A stretch of DNA of 53,637 nt from CAZBKJ01 sp964492495 (GCA_964492495.1 CAZBKJ010000004.1:1-53637), one strand, 5' to 3'; shown: positions 31,089-40,015, counted from the stretch's first letter. The notes: generated from the letters alone by a model not told the origin. A program made the numbers and translations.

Positions 31089-32815
31089 GGAGAAGAAGAA
31101 ATCGTAACAATGACAGTTTCTGTGTCAGTGTAGTGCAATTGTACTTGATTGTTTGATGACAACCAATCAAGAAGTCTTTGTGTGTCGCTAGCAGAAAGTA
31201 TAGTCAGATGCAGCCGAACTGCAGTGATATTCTTTCGTTGAAGTGCAAAGAAGAACTTCTCTCTATCGTTTTGCCCTACCGCCTCTGTGAGGTTTGTATC
31301 AAGCAACAAAAGATCTGGTGGCAGTACCCCACTATAACCATTCACCAGTTTGCACCTGTGGGTGAGTGCGTCAACCATCAGGAGTGAAGAATATGATGGC
31401 TCGAGCCTCGTACGGGAGTAATCATTATAGAAAAACACCGGGTACTCTAGAAGTACCTGTGGATCTTTCTTGCAGAGTTTTGTAAGTATCGGTGTTGAAT
31501 CTAGAGGCGATATCACAAAGGCTTGAGAACGCACAGGAAAAGTTTCAAAAGTGTACGCTAGAACCATGAGCAGTGTGATGACTATTTTCCTATGAAGAGT
31601 TGTGTTCTTGAATAGCCTTTCTACTCCAAGTACAGCAAGCAGTGCACACCCAAGATACAAAAGAAAACTCCATCGGCTCGTTGCACGGAAAAAATCAAGC
31701 GCACTCGTGACTTTGAGAACTACTGCATACGGAAGTGGTGTCCCCATATATGTTCCATTGAAAGAAAATCGAGGACCAAGAGAAAAAATAAAACCAATAC
31801 CAATCAGGCAGACACAAAAAAAAACCAGTTGTTTTCTCTTGTGATTTTTTACGCCGACGACTGCAAGTAGTAGTAGTGTGATTGTGGGAATTGAGACTGG
31901 TTCACCACTATCATGGTGATTTCGCTCTACGTACGAAGAAAAAACTGGAAGCTGTGCGATCAGGCTATCTTTTCTCCAGAAAAAGTAATCACTGACTTGT
32001 GATGCATAGTCTACATACTCCCCGGGATCTCTTGTCACGCTGTATGTGTGCTGGATCTGCTGATATGACAACAAAATAGGCAAGATACAAATGACACAAC
32101 AAAAGACTTGAAAACCTGTTTGAACACTGACTTTGCCTTTTTCACGCTCAAAAAGCAATCTTGACAGAGAGTGGATGCCAAAGACCGAGAGCATAAGTAC
32201 TGCAAGATACACACTCGAGATGAATTGGATAAAAAACAGTACGGAAAAAAGTATTGCGTTGCGAACTTTCCATTTCTTTGACTGGAGAAGCCCAAGTCCA
32301 AAAAAGACCGGCCAGGTACTCAATAACTGTGCATGGGAAACTTGTGAAAAGAAAAACGGAGAATACAGTAAAAAAAACGCTCCAACAAACTGAATCAGTC
32401 GTGATGTAGAAATCTGACGCAGGAAAAAAAGGACAGAAACGATCGTGAGTAGAAAAGTACAGAGTAGTCCGATGTTCAACAATACAATAGGATTTGAAAC
32501 AAGAAACGAAAATGGCAATGCAAAAACCGCGACTGAAAGCAAGAGATCTGAAAAAAGAAGCGCTGACTTTTCTGGAAAAAAAGCATTCCCAAAAAACAAT
32601 CCGTTTGTGAAACCAGATTTGAAATTCTCAAGTGTCGACGAAACAACCCAGACTTGGAGTGGGTAGTCAGTTGTGTCAAAGAGTCTTTGGGAAGGCTGAA
32701 GAGCAATACTTCGAAACAAGATAAAAAATGGAATACTAAGGAGCAAAACCGCAAGCGAATAGAACTGTTTACTTGTCAAACTTGAAAGCTGATCGTACAC
32801 TCGGGCTATAATCAT
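31085..32815 (-). CDS. Polytopic membrane protein, YfhO-like
   Basis: A 576 aa protein with about twelve hydrophobic helices. The loop RLFDTTDYPLQVW after the first helix supplies the acidic residues of a GT-C fold, and SALDFFRATSRWSFLLYLGCALLAVLGVERLF resembles the FR-x-x-R-x4-L pattern of YfhO-type glycosyltransferases. The soluble C-terminus of about 110 residues is external or cytoplasmic. The ATG at 32815 directly abuts the ATG of the divergent gene at 32816 (CATATG). An upstream ATG at 32836 is an alternative and would overlap the divergent gene. AGGAG lies 11 nt before 32815. Confidence 0.75.
   Translation of the reverse strand: MIIARVYDQLSSLTSKQFYSLAVLLLSIPFFILFRSIALQPSQRLFDTTDYPLQVWVVSSTLENFKSGFTNGLFFGNAFFPEKSALLFSDLLLSVAVFALPFSFLVSNPIVLLNIGLLCTFLLTIVSVLFFLRQISTSRLIQFVGAFFLLYSPFFFSQVSHAQLLSTWPVFFGLGLLQSKKWKVRNAILFSVLFFIQFISSVYLAVLMLSVFGIHSLSRLLFEREKGKVSVQTGFQVFCCVICILPILLSYQQIQHTYSVTRDPGEYVDYASQVSDYFFWRKDSLIAQLPVFSSYVERNHHDSGEPVSIPTITLLLLAVVGVKNHKRKQLVFFCVCLIGIGFIFSLGPRFSFNGTYMGTPLPYAVVLKVTSALDFFRATSRWSFLLYLGCALLAVLGVERLFKNTTLHRKIVITLLMVLAYTFETFPVRSQAFVISPLDSTPILTKLCKKDPQVLLEYPVFFYNDYSRTRLEPSYSSLLMVDALTHRCKLVNGYSGVLPPDLLLLDTNLTEAVGQNDREKFFFALQRKNITAVRLHLTILSASDTQRLLDWLSSNNQVQLHYTDTETVIVTISSSP
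32807..32812 (+). promoter_or_regulatory. TATAAT box just before a start codon
   Basis: TATAAT lies only 3 nt before the ATG at 32816, with TTGAAA at 32782-32787 (spacer 19). Normal spacing would start transcription at about 32819, after the A of the ATG, so either the start codon is misassigned or the spacing is unusually short. Confidence 0.35.
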
Positions 32816-34663
32816 ATGGACTTGCTCTCCTATCATCTCACACTTCTTCCTCATTTTTTTTGGATACTTATCCAGTCTTTTGTTCTTTTCTCTGGTCTTT
32901 CAGGTGTGTTTCTTTTGATCCGTACCATCCGAAAAGACCTTGTCTACTCAACTGCTTCGGTGTTCTTGTCAATTGTTTTCTATGTTCTTTTAAGCTGGGT
33001 TGTGGTGGCAGACACGGAGAGTCCGATCAACAGTCTGCGTATTTTCACAATTGTTTTTTTTCTCCCGAGTTTGTTGGGTTGGTCTCTATGGGTGCGAGAT
33101 CACGCTAAAAAAATACCACTACACAGGCTTTCAATTCTCCTAACACTTTTTTTCACCCTGGTGCTTACGTATTTTTTGGTCAGCTTTACCTATGATAATG
33201 GGTTACACGATGAGTACTTCCACCATGCAATTATTGAAGACTTTATCAAAACAAATAGCTTCCCTTTCCTTGATCCCTACCGGACAGACGCGAAGCTTCG
33301 TGGTTATCACTTTGGTTTGTACTTCCCGGTACTTGCAGGGAAGATTCTTTTTTCACTGTCGAGCGAAGATGCGCTTGATGTTGCAAAAATCATGTTGTTC
33401 TTACCCGCGCTCGCGTGTATCTCGTATCTCTGTAGCAGGCTGTTTGGTTTTTTGTACACAACGTCACTTGTGTTGACTTCAACAGCATTCGTAATTGGTC
33501 CAAGCTTGTTTTTCCTTGATACGTTTACACAAAATGTCTTTACAGGAGCACGAAACCCGCAACTATTTACCCCAATTTTGTTTGAGTATGCAGGGCTAAC
33601 CTGGCATGCCTTTACTTTCTTTCTTGTATTTATCTTCATAGCGCTTCTTGTGGAAAGAAAGCAGAAAAGACTATCTGTACTCACATCGAGTTTGTTTTTC
33701 ATGCTCACTATTTTTTCCATGGTGAGTATTAATCAAGTATTTTTCTTACTATATGTAGGAACTCTTGGAATTATTACTTTCTGGAAGTTGATGAAGTCAT
33801 CAGACAAACGACAGCTTTTGATACCTGGAATTGTTTTTTTGCTTTCAGTGTCTCTAAGCCTAACGTGGTTGGTTTCTGAAAGAAAAGCTGCCGATGCCAG
33901 AACGACCCCAGCAGGAACTGATACACGCTTACATCCAGGTGAGTCAGCAACTCTTCGGGTATTTCGCCCACAAAACCGTATTGGTATTCCGTATCTTGAT
34001 GAAACGAAAGCCATTGATGCAGTGTCTCGTTTATCGTATGCCAGAATACAGGACAGTTTTTTCTGGAGATCAATCGGGATTGGATGGCTTGTTTCACTCG
34101 TTCTTTTTTGTAATCACCAGCGAATGAAGCTACGTAAGGTAGAACTGCTGTCTATCGTTCTGTTTCTGTTCTTGGTACTTGTCCCGGTAACAGTGTACGT
34201 TTTCTTATTCCCAACTGATGACCTTGCGCTCAATAAGTTCCTGCGTCCTGCGTTTTTCCTTCTACCCTTTATCTTCTATGTCTACAGCAGAAACGTAAAA
34301 AAACACATACAGATACTACTCTTGCTTGTGCTTGGTTTTGGAAGTGTTTCCCCTCTGTATTTTTTCATGACTGGTCGATTTGCTGGATTCCAGCGCCCAT
34401 GGGTAGTCAGTTCGAAGGAAGAAAAAGATCTTCTGTGGTTCTTTGATAGACAAACCACTGGTGTCGTTCAAGTACAAACAAACTCTCATCTTGTGCAAGA
34501 GATGCTCGCAAACTCTCGACCGATGCAGGTAGAGATCTGTACAACAAATTGTGGGGTCAAAGAAACCATTGATGTCATCGTCAGGGAAAAGTCTACCAAT
34601 CTGGGAGTGAGTGACGATAGAAAAGTAGTGTTTGAGAGCGAAAAGTATCTTGTGTATCAGTAA
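32816..34663 (+). CDS. Large GT-C-type polytopic membrane protein
   Basis: A 615 aa protein with about fourteen hydrophobic segments. Between helices, the stretch TYDNGLHDEYFHHAIIEDFIKTNSFPFLDPYR (about 123-154) holds several acidic residues and histidines in the position of the GT-C catalytic loop, followed by LRGYHFGLYFPVLAG. The family is not recognised with certainty; DUF2298/YYY-like or YfhO-like proteins are possibilities. A short C-terminal domain is soluble. It is the first gene of a plus-strand group ending with the ABC exporter. Confidence 0.72.
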   Translation: MDLLSYHLTLLPHFFWILIQSFVLFSGLSGVFLLIRTIRKDLVYSTASVFLSIVFYVLLSWVVVADTESPINSLRIFTIVFFLPSLLGWSLWVRDHAKKIPLHRLSILLTLFFTLVLTYFLVSFTYDNGLHDEYFHHAIIEDFIKTNSFPFLDPYRTDAKLRGYHFGLYFPVLAGKILFSLSSEDALDVAKIMLFLPALACISYLCSRLFGFLYTTSLVLTSTAFVIGPSLFFLDTFTQNVFTGARNPQLFTPILFEYAGLTWHAFTFFLVFIFIALLVERKQKRLSVLTSSLFFMLTIFSMVSINQVFFLLYVGTLGIITFWKLMKSSDKRQLLIPGIVFLLSVSLSLTWLVSERKAADARTTPAGTDTRLHPGESATLRVFRPQNRIGIPYLDETKAIDAVSRLSYARIQDSFFWRSIGIGWLVSLVLFCNHQRMKLRKVELLSIVLFLFLVLVPVTVYVFLFPTDDLALNKFLRPAFFLLPFIFYVYSRNVKKHIQILLLLVLGFGSVSPLYFFMTGRFAGFQRPWVVSSKEEKDLLWFFDRQTTGVVQVQTNSHLVQEMLANSRPMQVEICTTNCGVKETIDVIVREKSTNLGVSDDRKVVFESEKYLVYQ

Positions 34664-34687
34664 AGTGCCACAAAAGTACCTACTGTT

Positions 34688-34715
34688 TTGCTTCACGATC
34701 AAAAGAAGGTACAAT
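34688..34715 (+). promoter_or_regulatory. Promoter of the Wzm/Wzt-type operon
   Basis: TTGCTT (34688-34693), a 16 nt spacer and TACAAT (34710-34715). The ATG at 34722 is exactly 6 nt after the -10, which predicts a leaderless mRNA. This is the best -35/-10 pair in the window. Confidence 0.6.
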
Positions 34716-34721
34716 GAAATC

Positions 34722-35504
34722 ATGATCGAGGATTTCATCCTACCGTTTCGAAAGTACAAATTTTTACTGTACCAGCTGACCCAGCGCGAGATTAAAGCTC
34801 GCTACAAGCAGTCGTTTATTGGCAGAGCCTGGGTTGTGGTAAATCCACTCGCTCAACTTCTGGTCTATACCTTTGTTTTCTCATTCGTTTTCTCATCTCC
34901 GTCTGGAAACATACCGTATCCAATTTTTTTGCTTGCTGGATTACTTCCTTGGAGTTTGTTTCAGGGATCTATTACGATCGCCACAAACTCGTTGGTTGAG
35001 AATGCACCACTGATTCGCAAAGTTTCGTTTCCGCGAGAAATTATTCCCTACTCAGTGGTTATCGCCAAGGTAATTGATTTCTTATTTGCGTCGATCCTTT
35101 TTATCGTTTTCGCGATCATTTTTCAAACTACACTCGCGCCAACAATTCTCTTGGTTTTTCCAATACTGCTTGTGCAGTTACTGCTCACCACAGGGATTTC
35201 ATTGCTTTTATCTGCGTTTAATTTGTTTTACCGAGATGTGCAGTATCTAGCAAACTTAGTGTTGATGTTGTGGATGTACATGACGCCTATCGTGTACCCT
35301 CAATCATTGGTTCCAGAAAGATTTCAATTTTTGTATTTTTTCAATCCAATGGTGGGAATTATTGAAGGATTTCGAAGTGTTATTTTTGGCCTTCCATTTC
35401 CAACCCAAGCATTCGCATGGTCGTATGCGTCATCGATGATTCTATTTATGGTTGCATTTTTTCTATTCAAGCGACTGGAGAAAGTATTTGCTGATATCGC
35501 CTAA
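34722..35504 (+). CDS. ABC-2 polysaccharide export permease (Wzm/TagG type)
   Basis: A 260 aa membrane protein with six helices. The cytoplasmic N-terminus KFLLYQLTQREIKARYKQSFIGRAWVVVNPLAQLL is highly typical of Wzm/KpsM/TagG permeases, as is the late MYMTPIVYPQSLVPERFQFLYFFNPMVGIIEGFRSVIFG. It would move a polyprenyl-linked glycan across the membrane with the ATPase encoded 4 nt downstream. The frame is open back to 34632, but the ATG at 34722 starts the conserved part and lies 6 nt after a -10 box. Confidence 0.92.
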   Translation: MIEDFILPFRKYKFLLYQLTQREIKARYKQSFIGRAWVVVNPLAQLLVYTFVFSFVFSSPSGNIPYPIFLLAGLLPWSLFQGSITIATNSLVENAPLIRKVSFPREIIPYSVVIAKVIDFLFASILFIVFAIIFQTTLAPTILLVFPILLVQLLLTTGISLLLSAFNLFYRDVQYLANLVLMLWMYMTPIVYPQSLVPERFQFLYFFNPMVGIIEGFRSVIFGLPFPTQAFAWSYASSMILFMVAFFLFKRLEKVFADIA

Positions 35505-35508
35505 AACT

Positions 35509-36255
35509 ATGAACGCCATACAGTTTTCACAAGTGACAAAATCCTACATCATTCAAGAAGAGCGAACGTTCAAAGATATGTTACCCTCGCTATTTTTGGG
35601 ACGCTCATGGACGAGGCCGCATACCGTGTTTGAAAATCTTTCTTTTGAGATTACAAAAGGCGAAACAGTAGGGATCGTCGGCAAAAATGGCGCAGGAAAA
35701 TCTACACTCCTCAAGCTGATTGCAGGAGTTACCTACCCCTCAACCGGAAACGTCGATGTACGTGGACGAGTCGCCCCACTTATTGAGTTGGGTGCGGGAT
35801 TTCATCATGAGCTGACTGGATATGAAAACATCTTCTTAAATGCTGCAATTTTAGGTATGCACAAAAAAGAAATTGAAAAAAGCCTTGATGACATTATTGC
35901 CTTTAGCGAACTGGGCGAGTTTATTCACACGCCAGTAAAACGATACTCTTCAGGTATGTATATGCGGCTTGGATTTTCAGTGGCAATTCATACCCATGCT
36001 CCAATTTTGCTTATCGATGAGGTTCTTGCGGTTGGTGATATCTCTTTTCAGGAAAAGTGTTTGCAGAAATTACTTGAAATTAAAAAAACAACAGATACGA
36101 CCATTATTTTTGTGAGTCACGATGAAAAAGCGGTAGAGCGTTTCTGCGACCGTTCAATTTTGCTGGTTGCCGGAAAGATTGTAGATGATGGAAAACCCCA
36201 TGATGTCTTCAAGTCCTATCACAACAGCTTGCAACTCAACTCTTCCCAAGCGTAA
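35509..36255 (+). CDS. ABC polysaccharide export ATPase (Wzt/TagH type, short form)
   Basis: A 248 aa ATPase with the family's N-terminal FKDMLPSLFLGRSWTRPHTVFENLSFEI insertion, Walker A GIVGKNGAGKSTLLK, signature YSSGMYMRLGFSVAIHT, Walker B ILLIDEVLAVGD and the H-loop FVSHDEKAVERF. It stops soon after the ATPase fold, so the C-terminal carbohydrate-binding domain of Wzt that recognises a capped chain end is missing. Export is therefore probably not coupled to chain termination by this protein. The last 20 bp overlap the convergent SMR-like gene. Confidence 0.92.
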   Translation: MNAIQFSQVTKSYIIQEERTFKDMLPSLFLGRSWTRPHTVFENLSFEITKGETVGIVGKNGAGKSTLLKLIAGVTYPSTGNVDVRGRVAPLIELGAGFHHELTGYENIFLNAAILGMHKKEIEKSLDDIIAFSELGEFIHTPVKRYSSGMYMRLGFSVAIHTHAPILLIDEVLAVGDISFQEKCLQKLLEIKKTTDTTIIFVSHDEKAVERFCDRSILLVAGKIVDDGKPHDVFKSYHNSLQLNSSQA

Positions 36256-36580
36256 CAAGCAATATTCCACCAAGAATAAGTACGATCCCTACCACTTGCA
36301 GTGGGAGCAATCGCTCGTGTAAGAACAGGACACCAAGCGTAGCCGTTGCAACCACAAGACCACCCGCTGCAACCGGAAAAATGTACGACAGATTGTTTTT
36401 TGCAAGCATCCACAACCAAATCACAAAGCCACTTCCATACAGTAATCCCCCGATCCAAAAATGAACGGAGCGGATGAGCTGGAAAAGAGAAAATGATTCA
36501 AAAGCACTAAAGCTTTTTCGAAGGAGAGCAAGGCCAACTGAGCTCAACACCAGATAGATACAAAGGATAAAGATGTTCAT
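36236..36580 (-). CDS. SMR/EamA-type small membrane protein (possible sugar-lipid flippase subunit)
   Basis: A 114 aa protein with four hydrophobic segments in SMR layout: MNIFILCIYLVLSSVGLALLRKSF, VHFWIGGLLYGSGFVIWLWMLA, LSYIFPVAAGGLVVATATLGVLFL and LQVVGIVLILGGILLVTLG, with an HERL turn before the last helix as in EamA/SMR proteins. The conserved Glu of multidrug EmrE in helix 1 is not present. Its place next to a polyprenyl-phosphate glycosyltransferase suggests an ArnE/ArnF- or GtrA-like role, flipping a sugar-phosphate-lipid. That role is an inference. Confidence 0.8.
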   Translation of the reverse strand: MNIFILCIYLVLSSVGLALLRKSFSAFESFSLFQLIRSVHFWIGGLLYGSGFVIWLWMLAKNNLSYIFPVAAGGLVVATATLGVLFLHERLLPLQVVGIVLILGGILLVTLGKS

Positions 36581-36598
36581 GAATTGTTCATATTCTCA

Positions 36599-37609
36599 CT
36601 AGAGNNNNNNNNNNGTGCTTGAAACTATATAGAGGGGTCTTTTTTTTGTTTCGATATACATATGTCCAATATACATCCCAAGTATTCCAAGCATACAGAG
36701 TTGAAGTCCGCCGATAAATAAGATACTCGTAATAATCGAAGCCCAACCGGGAAGTACCAGCGTTCCAACAAATAAAAACATCGAAACAGCATACAGGCCA
36801 TACACACCAGAGAGAAACGAAAAGAATAGCCCAAGAACAATCGCGATGTATAGCGGTCTGGTACTAAATGAGGTGATCCCAGAAAGTGCCAAGAGTATCA
36901 TTTTGCGAAGTGAGTACTTCGAGGTTCCTTTGAACCGTTTATCCGCGGTATAGAGAATAGCTTTTTTTGAAAAGCCAACCCAGACAAACATCCCACGTAA
37001 AAAAAGTACCGTTTCGGGAAGTGTTTTGATAATATTGACTACTTTTCGATCAAGTAGTCGAAAATCTGCAGCACCAGTCTCTAGTTCAACCCCGCCCAAA
37101 ACTCGAAAAAGCGAATAGAAAAAACGAGAGATTGTATCTTTTACAAAAGATGATTTTTCCGTGTTCAATCGGACTGTGTAGACAATATCACTTCCTTGTT
37201 TCCAGTATTTATAGAGAGTCGGAATGAGTTTGGGAGGATGTTGCAAATCAGCGTCCATTGTCACAACACAGTTTCCTAAAGAAGCATCAAGGCCTGCCTT
37301 CAAAGCAGCCTGGTGCCCAAAGTTTCTTGAGAACGAAAGAAACTTGACCCTGAGGTCTTTTTTGCAGATTTTTCGGAGAAAAAAAATTGTATCATCTGTG
37401 CTTCCATCATCAATACAGATAATTTCGTACGTTTCTTTTTTTTCTAAAATAGTAGCGAGAACTTCTTGAACTTTTTGTAGTAATACAGGTAAATTCTCTA
37501 CTTCATTGTAGGCAGGAATCACAATAGATATTGTGGGAATAATGGTATGATTGGCTCTATGAGACAGACGATTCTTGTTACTGGTGGAGCTGGATTTATT
37601 GGTTCGCAT
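36599..37609 (-). CDS. GtrB/ArnC-like polyprenyl-phosphate glycosyltransferase (GT2), C-terminus cut by a gap
   Basis: A GT2 enzyme with PTISIVIPAYNEVENLP, CIDDGSTDDT, FSRNFGHQAALKAGLDASLGNCVVTMDADLQHPP (DAD-x-QHPP, the hallmark of GtrB/DPM1-type enzymes), AADFRLLDRKV and FKGTSKYSLRKM. Two C-terminal membrane helices follow. Ten Ns at 36605-36614 lie at the very end, so the last few residues are unknown. The ATG at 37609 overlaps the divergent epimerase gene by 51 bp and gives an unusual polar leader (NKSSSTSNKNRLSHRANHT). The true start may be a non-ATG codon near 37533, close to the conserved domain. Confidence 0.85.
   Translation of the reverse strand: MRTNKSSSTSNKNRLSHRANHTIIPTISIVIPAYNEVENLPVLLQKVQEVLATILEKKETYEIICIDDGSTDDTIFFLRKICKKDLRVKFLSFSRNFGHQAALKAGLDASLGNCVVTMDADLQHPPKLIPTLYKYWKQGSDIVYTVRLNTEKSSFVKDTISRFFYSLFRVLGGVELETGAADFRLLDRKVVNIIKTLPETVLFLRGMFVWVGFSKKAILYTADKRFKGTSKYSLRKMILLALSGITSFSTRPLYIAIVLGLFFSFLSGVYGLYAVSMFLFVGTLVLPGWASIITSILFIGGLQLCMLGILGMYIGHMYIETKKRPLYIVSSXXXXL
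36605..36614. other. Assembly gap (10 N) at the end of the GtrB-like gene
   Basis: A placeholder run of ten N. The stop codon at 36599-36601 is seen only by reading through it, so the real C-terminus and the distance to the SMR-like gene are uncertain. Confidence 0.95.
37543..37551 (+). promoter_or_regulatory. Extended -10 of the UDP-glucuronate epimerase gene
   Basis: TGGTATGAT (TG-n-TATGAT) predicts a start at about 37558, one base before the ATG at 37559. This supports 37559 over the in-frame ATG at 37547, which lies inside the box. Confidence 0.55.
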
Positions 37610-38521
37610 ACTGCAGAGGCTCTTCTTGCGTTAGGCCATGATGTTTCTATCCTTGATAATAGTGATCCGTACTATCCTATCCGGCTAAAGCAGTATAACG
37701 TGTCGCGACTAGAGGACAAGGGCTTGAAGCACAATTTCTCAGTCGATATTTTGCAAAAACAGGACTTGGAGGATGTATTTTCACAACTACATCCAGATGT
37801 GGTAATCCACTTAGCAGCAAAAGCTGGAGTACGAAATAGTGTTGAACACCCTGCAGCGTATGTTGATGTGAATGTGCAAGGCACAGTACACATTATGGAC
37901 ATGGCACGAAAATATCAAACAAAAAAATTGATGATGGCCTCAAGCTCCTCGGTCTATGGGGACAATACAAAGATTCCATTTAGCGAAGAAGACATTGTTG
38001 AGTCACAAGTATCACCATACGCTGGAAGCAAGCGAGCGATGGAAGTGATTGCAAAGACATACGCTCGTGTGTATGGACTTCCAATTCAGTTGTTTCGCTT
38101 CTTTACAGTCTATGGCCCTTCTGGACGACCTGATATGGCGCCGATGTTGTTTACCAAAGCAATAGATCAGCACAAAGAAATCTCGGTTTTTGGAGGTACG
38201 GCAAGTAGGCGTGACTATACCTATATCGATGATATCGTTGCAGGACTCATAGGAGCGCTTGGTGTTGATGATCAATTTGAGATCTACAACCTCGGAAATA
38301 GTACCCCGGTAAGCCTGCAGGAATTTATCGATACTATTGCGAAAGTTCTGCAAAAAAAGCCTAAACTGTCTCTGACCGCCAAACGTGTTGGAGATGTCGA
38401 ACAGACATGGGCAGATATAACCAAAGCAAAAAAAGCGTTTGGCTACACTCCAAGGCATAGCTTAGAGCAAGGTTTACAAAAAACCATTGATTGGTATCTC
38501 AAGCACACCGATCTATATTAA
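37559..38521 (+). CDS. UDP-glucuronate 4-epimerase-like SDR
   Basis: An extended SDR of 320 aa with GGAGFIGS (9-16), NSDPYYPIRLKQYNVSRL, HLAAKAGVRNSVEHP, SSSSVYG, Y154 and K158 in SPYAGSKRAME, and RFFTVYGPSGRPDMAPMLF. The last motif is a strong signature of the CapI/GAE group, which interconverts UDP-glucuronate and UDP-galacturonate. It could share UDP-glucuronate with the UXS-like enzyme at 24612; the UDP-glucose dehydrogenase needed to make it is not in this window. It is followed by a GT-C gene 37 nt downstream. Confidence 0.9.
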   Translation: MRQTILVTGGAGFIGSHTAEALLALGHDVSILDNSDPYYPIRLKQYNVSRLEDKGLKHNFSVDILQKQDLEDVFSQLHPDVVIHLAAKAGVRNSVEHPAAYVDVNVQGTVHIMDMARKYQTKKLMMASSSSVYGDNTKIPFSEEDIVESQVSPYAGSKRAMEVIAKTYARVYGLPIQLFRFFTVYGPSGRPDMAPMLFTKAIDQHKEISVFGGTASRRDYTYIDDIVAGLIGALGVDDQFEIYNLGNSTPVSLQEFIDTIAKVLQKKPKLSLTAKRVGDVEQTWADITKAKKAFGYTPRHSLEQGLQKTIDWYLKHTDLY

Positions 38522-38558
38522 AGAAAGTACCAGCACCTCAAAGTGTCCATGTAGTCAT

Positions 38559-39998
38559 ATGGGTTCAAAATTTTTCTTAGCTTTGCTTTTTCTCGTTGCC
38601 TTTGCTCTACGTTCATCAAATTTTGGTACGAGTATCCAGTTTGATAGCGACTTTGGACGCGACTCACTCTTCGCACTTCGTATTATGCGTGGAGACTGGA
38701 CACTTCTAGGTCCGCAAGCCAGTGTCGGCGGGTTTTACCTTGCTCCGTTGTACTATTACTTAATCGCTCTGGTCTACAGCCTCACAGGTCTGGTTCCGGC
38801 TGCGATGTCTGTTGTGTTTATCTCGATGGGAGCAGGCACAATCCTGATCGGATATCTTGCATTAAAACGGCACGTTTCAAAGCTTGCTGGGATTTTCTTT
38901 GTACTCCTCTCGATTACTCACCCCGCTCTGGTGATGGCCAGTCGTAGTGCAACCAACCAACCGATGATGCCACTTGTTACAGTGCTATTTGTCACTGCGT
39001 ATCTAGAGGCAGTTAAACGGCAAAAACTTGTATGGTTTGCGTTAGCAGGTCTCGTATTCGGACTTTTTTTTCATGTTCACTTTAGCGCTCTACTTTTGCT
39101 TCCTGCAATAGGTCTTCTGCTTCTCATGCAGATTCAAGGAACTATCAAAACAAAACTCCTTTCTCTTGGCGCTTTTGGCTGCGCAGTTCTAGTCATGATA
39201 AGTCCTCTGATTCTGTTTGATGTCATGCACGGGTTTATTACATCCAAAGCATTTGGAGACTATCTCTTAGCTTCAGTTCTTGGTGAAGGAATCGCAGATA
39301 ATCATCCACATCTGAGCACTCTTGAGAAAGTACACCGTATTGGTTGGTTTTCCATTCAACAGGTGTGGCTGTCGTTTGCCGCTTTCTTCATTGTGATTCT
39401 TGAAGTGCTTGCACATAGAAAAGAAATCACCAAAAAGCCTGCATACTTGGCTTTGACGGTACTTTCTGTACTCACAATTGCCGCTCTTTTGAAGTACAAC
39501 GGATATTTGTATGACTACTATCTTTTGATCCCCATGACTATAGTGCTGATGTGGATCAGCACTATGGCGTCGCTTTTGAAAGCAAAGTGGTTTGCAATTA
39601 CTCTTGTTTTTGCTGTATGTATCTACAACTGGTCAATACTTCGTTTCCCGTTTGCATATCGCACCATACCAAACCTGTCGCTTGTGACAGAAAAAATCAA
39701 GCAAGATCTCGATTCCTCGGGAGAAAAGAACTTCACCCTTTTTAAAGACAGTAGTGATCAGTTGACTGGAATAGGATACGAGTACCGCTTCCTTCTTGCA
39801 CGAGACGGATATGAGCCAGTGTACGAGCAGAGTTATGAGCAGGCAGATGTGCTCTATTACATTCAAGAAGAAGGAACAAAAGATCCTCTGATTTCAACCA
39901 ATTGGGAAACAACCCAATTTGGTGCAACAAAAAAAGAATTGATTGAGGATATCGATGCGAAGAACTGGAAGATAAAACTCTGGAGACTCACGAAGTAA
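38559..39998 (+). CDS. GT-C membrane glycosyltransferase (ArnT/PMT_2-like)
   Basis: A 479 aa polytopic protein. After the first helix (FFLALLFLVAFALRSSNF) comes TSIQFDSDFGRDSLFALRIMRGDWTLLGPQAS, with the acidic pair and Arg of PMT_2-type enzymes, then FYLAPLYYYLIALVYS. About ten more helices and a soluble C-terminus of 110 residues follow. The ATG at 38559 begins the first helix; the frame extends to 38487 inside the epimerase gene. With the GtrB-like enzyme and the SMR protein it could form a Gtr-like glycan modification module. Confidence 0.85.
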   Translation: MGSKFFLALLFLVAFALRSSNFGTSIQFDSDFGRDSLFALRIMRGDWTLLGPQASVGGFYLAPLYYYLIALVYSLTGLVPAAMSVVFISMGAGTILIGYLALKRHVSKLAGIFFVLLSITHPALVMASRSATNQPMMPLVTVLFVTAYLEAVKRQKLVWFALAGLVFGLFFHVHFSALLLLPAIGLLLLMQIQGTIKTKLLSLGAFGCAVLVMISPLILFDVMHGFITSKAFGDYLLASVLGEGIADNHPHLSTLEKVHRIGWFSIQQVWLSFAAFFIVILEVLAHRKEITKKPAYLALTVLSVLTIAALLKYNGYLYDYYLLIPMTIVLMWISTMASLLKAKWFAITLVFAVCIYNWSILRFPFAYRTIPNLSLVTEKIKQDLDSSGEKNFTLFKDSSDQLTGIGYEYRFLLARDGYEPVYEQSYEQADVLYYIQEEGTKDPLISTNWETTQFGATKKELIEDIDAKNWKIKLWRLTK

Positions 39999-40015
39999 TT
40001 CTGCTGTCACTGCTG

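Noticed and set aside
36219..36458. 79-codon minus-strand ORF next to the SMR gene
   Set aside because: It is a frame-shifted shadow of the SMR-like protein, whose own frame has the clear four-helix pattern.
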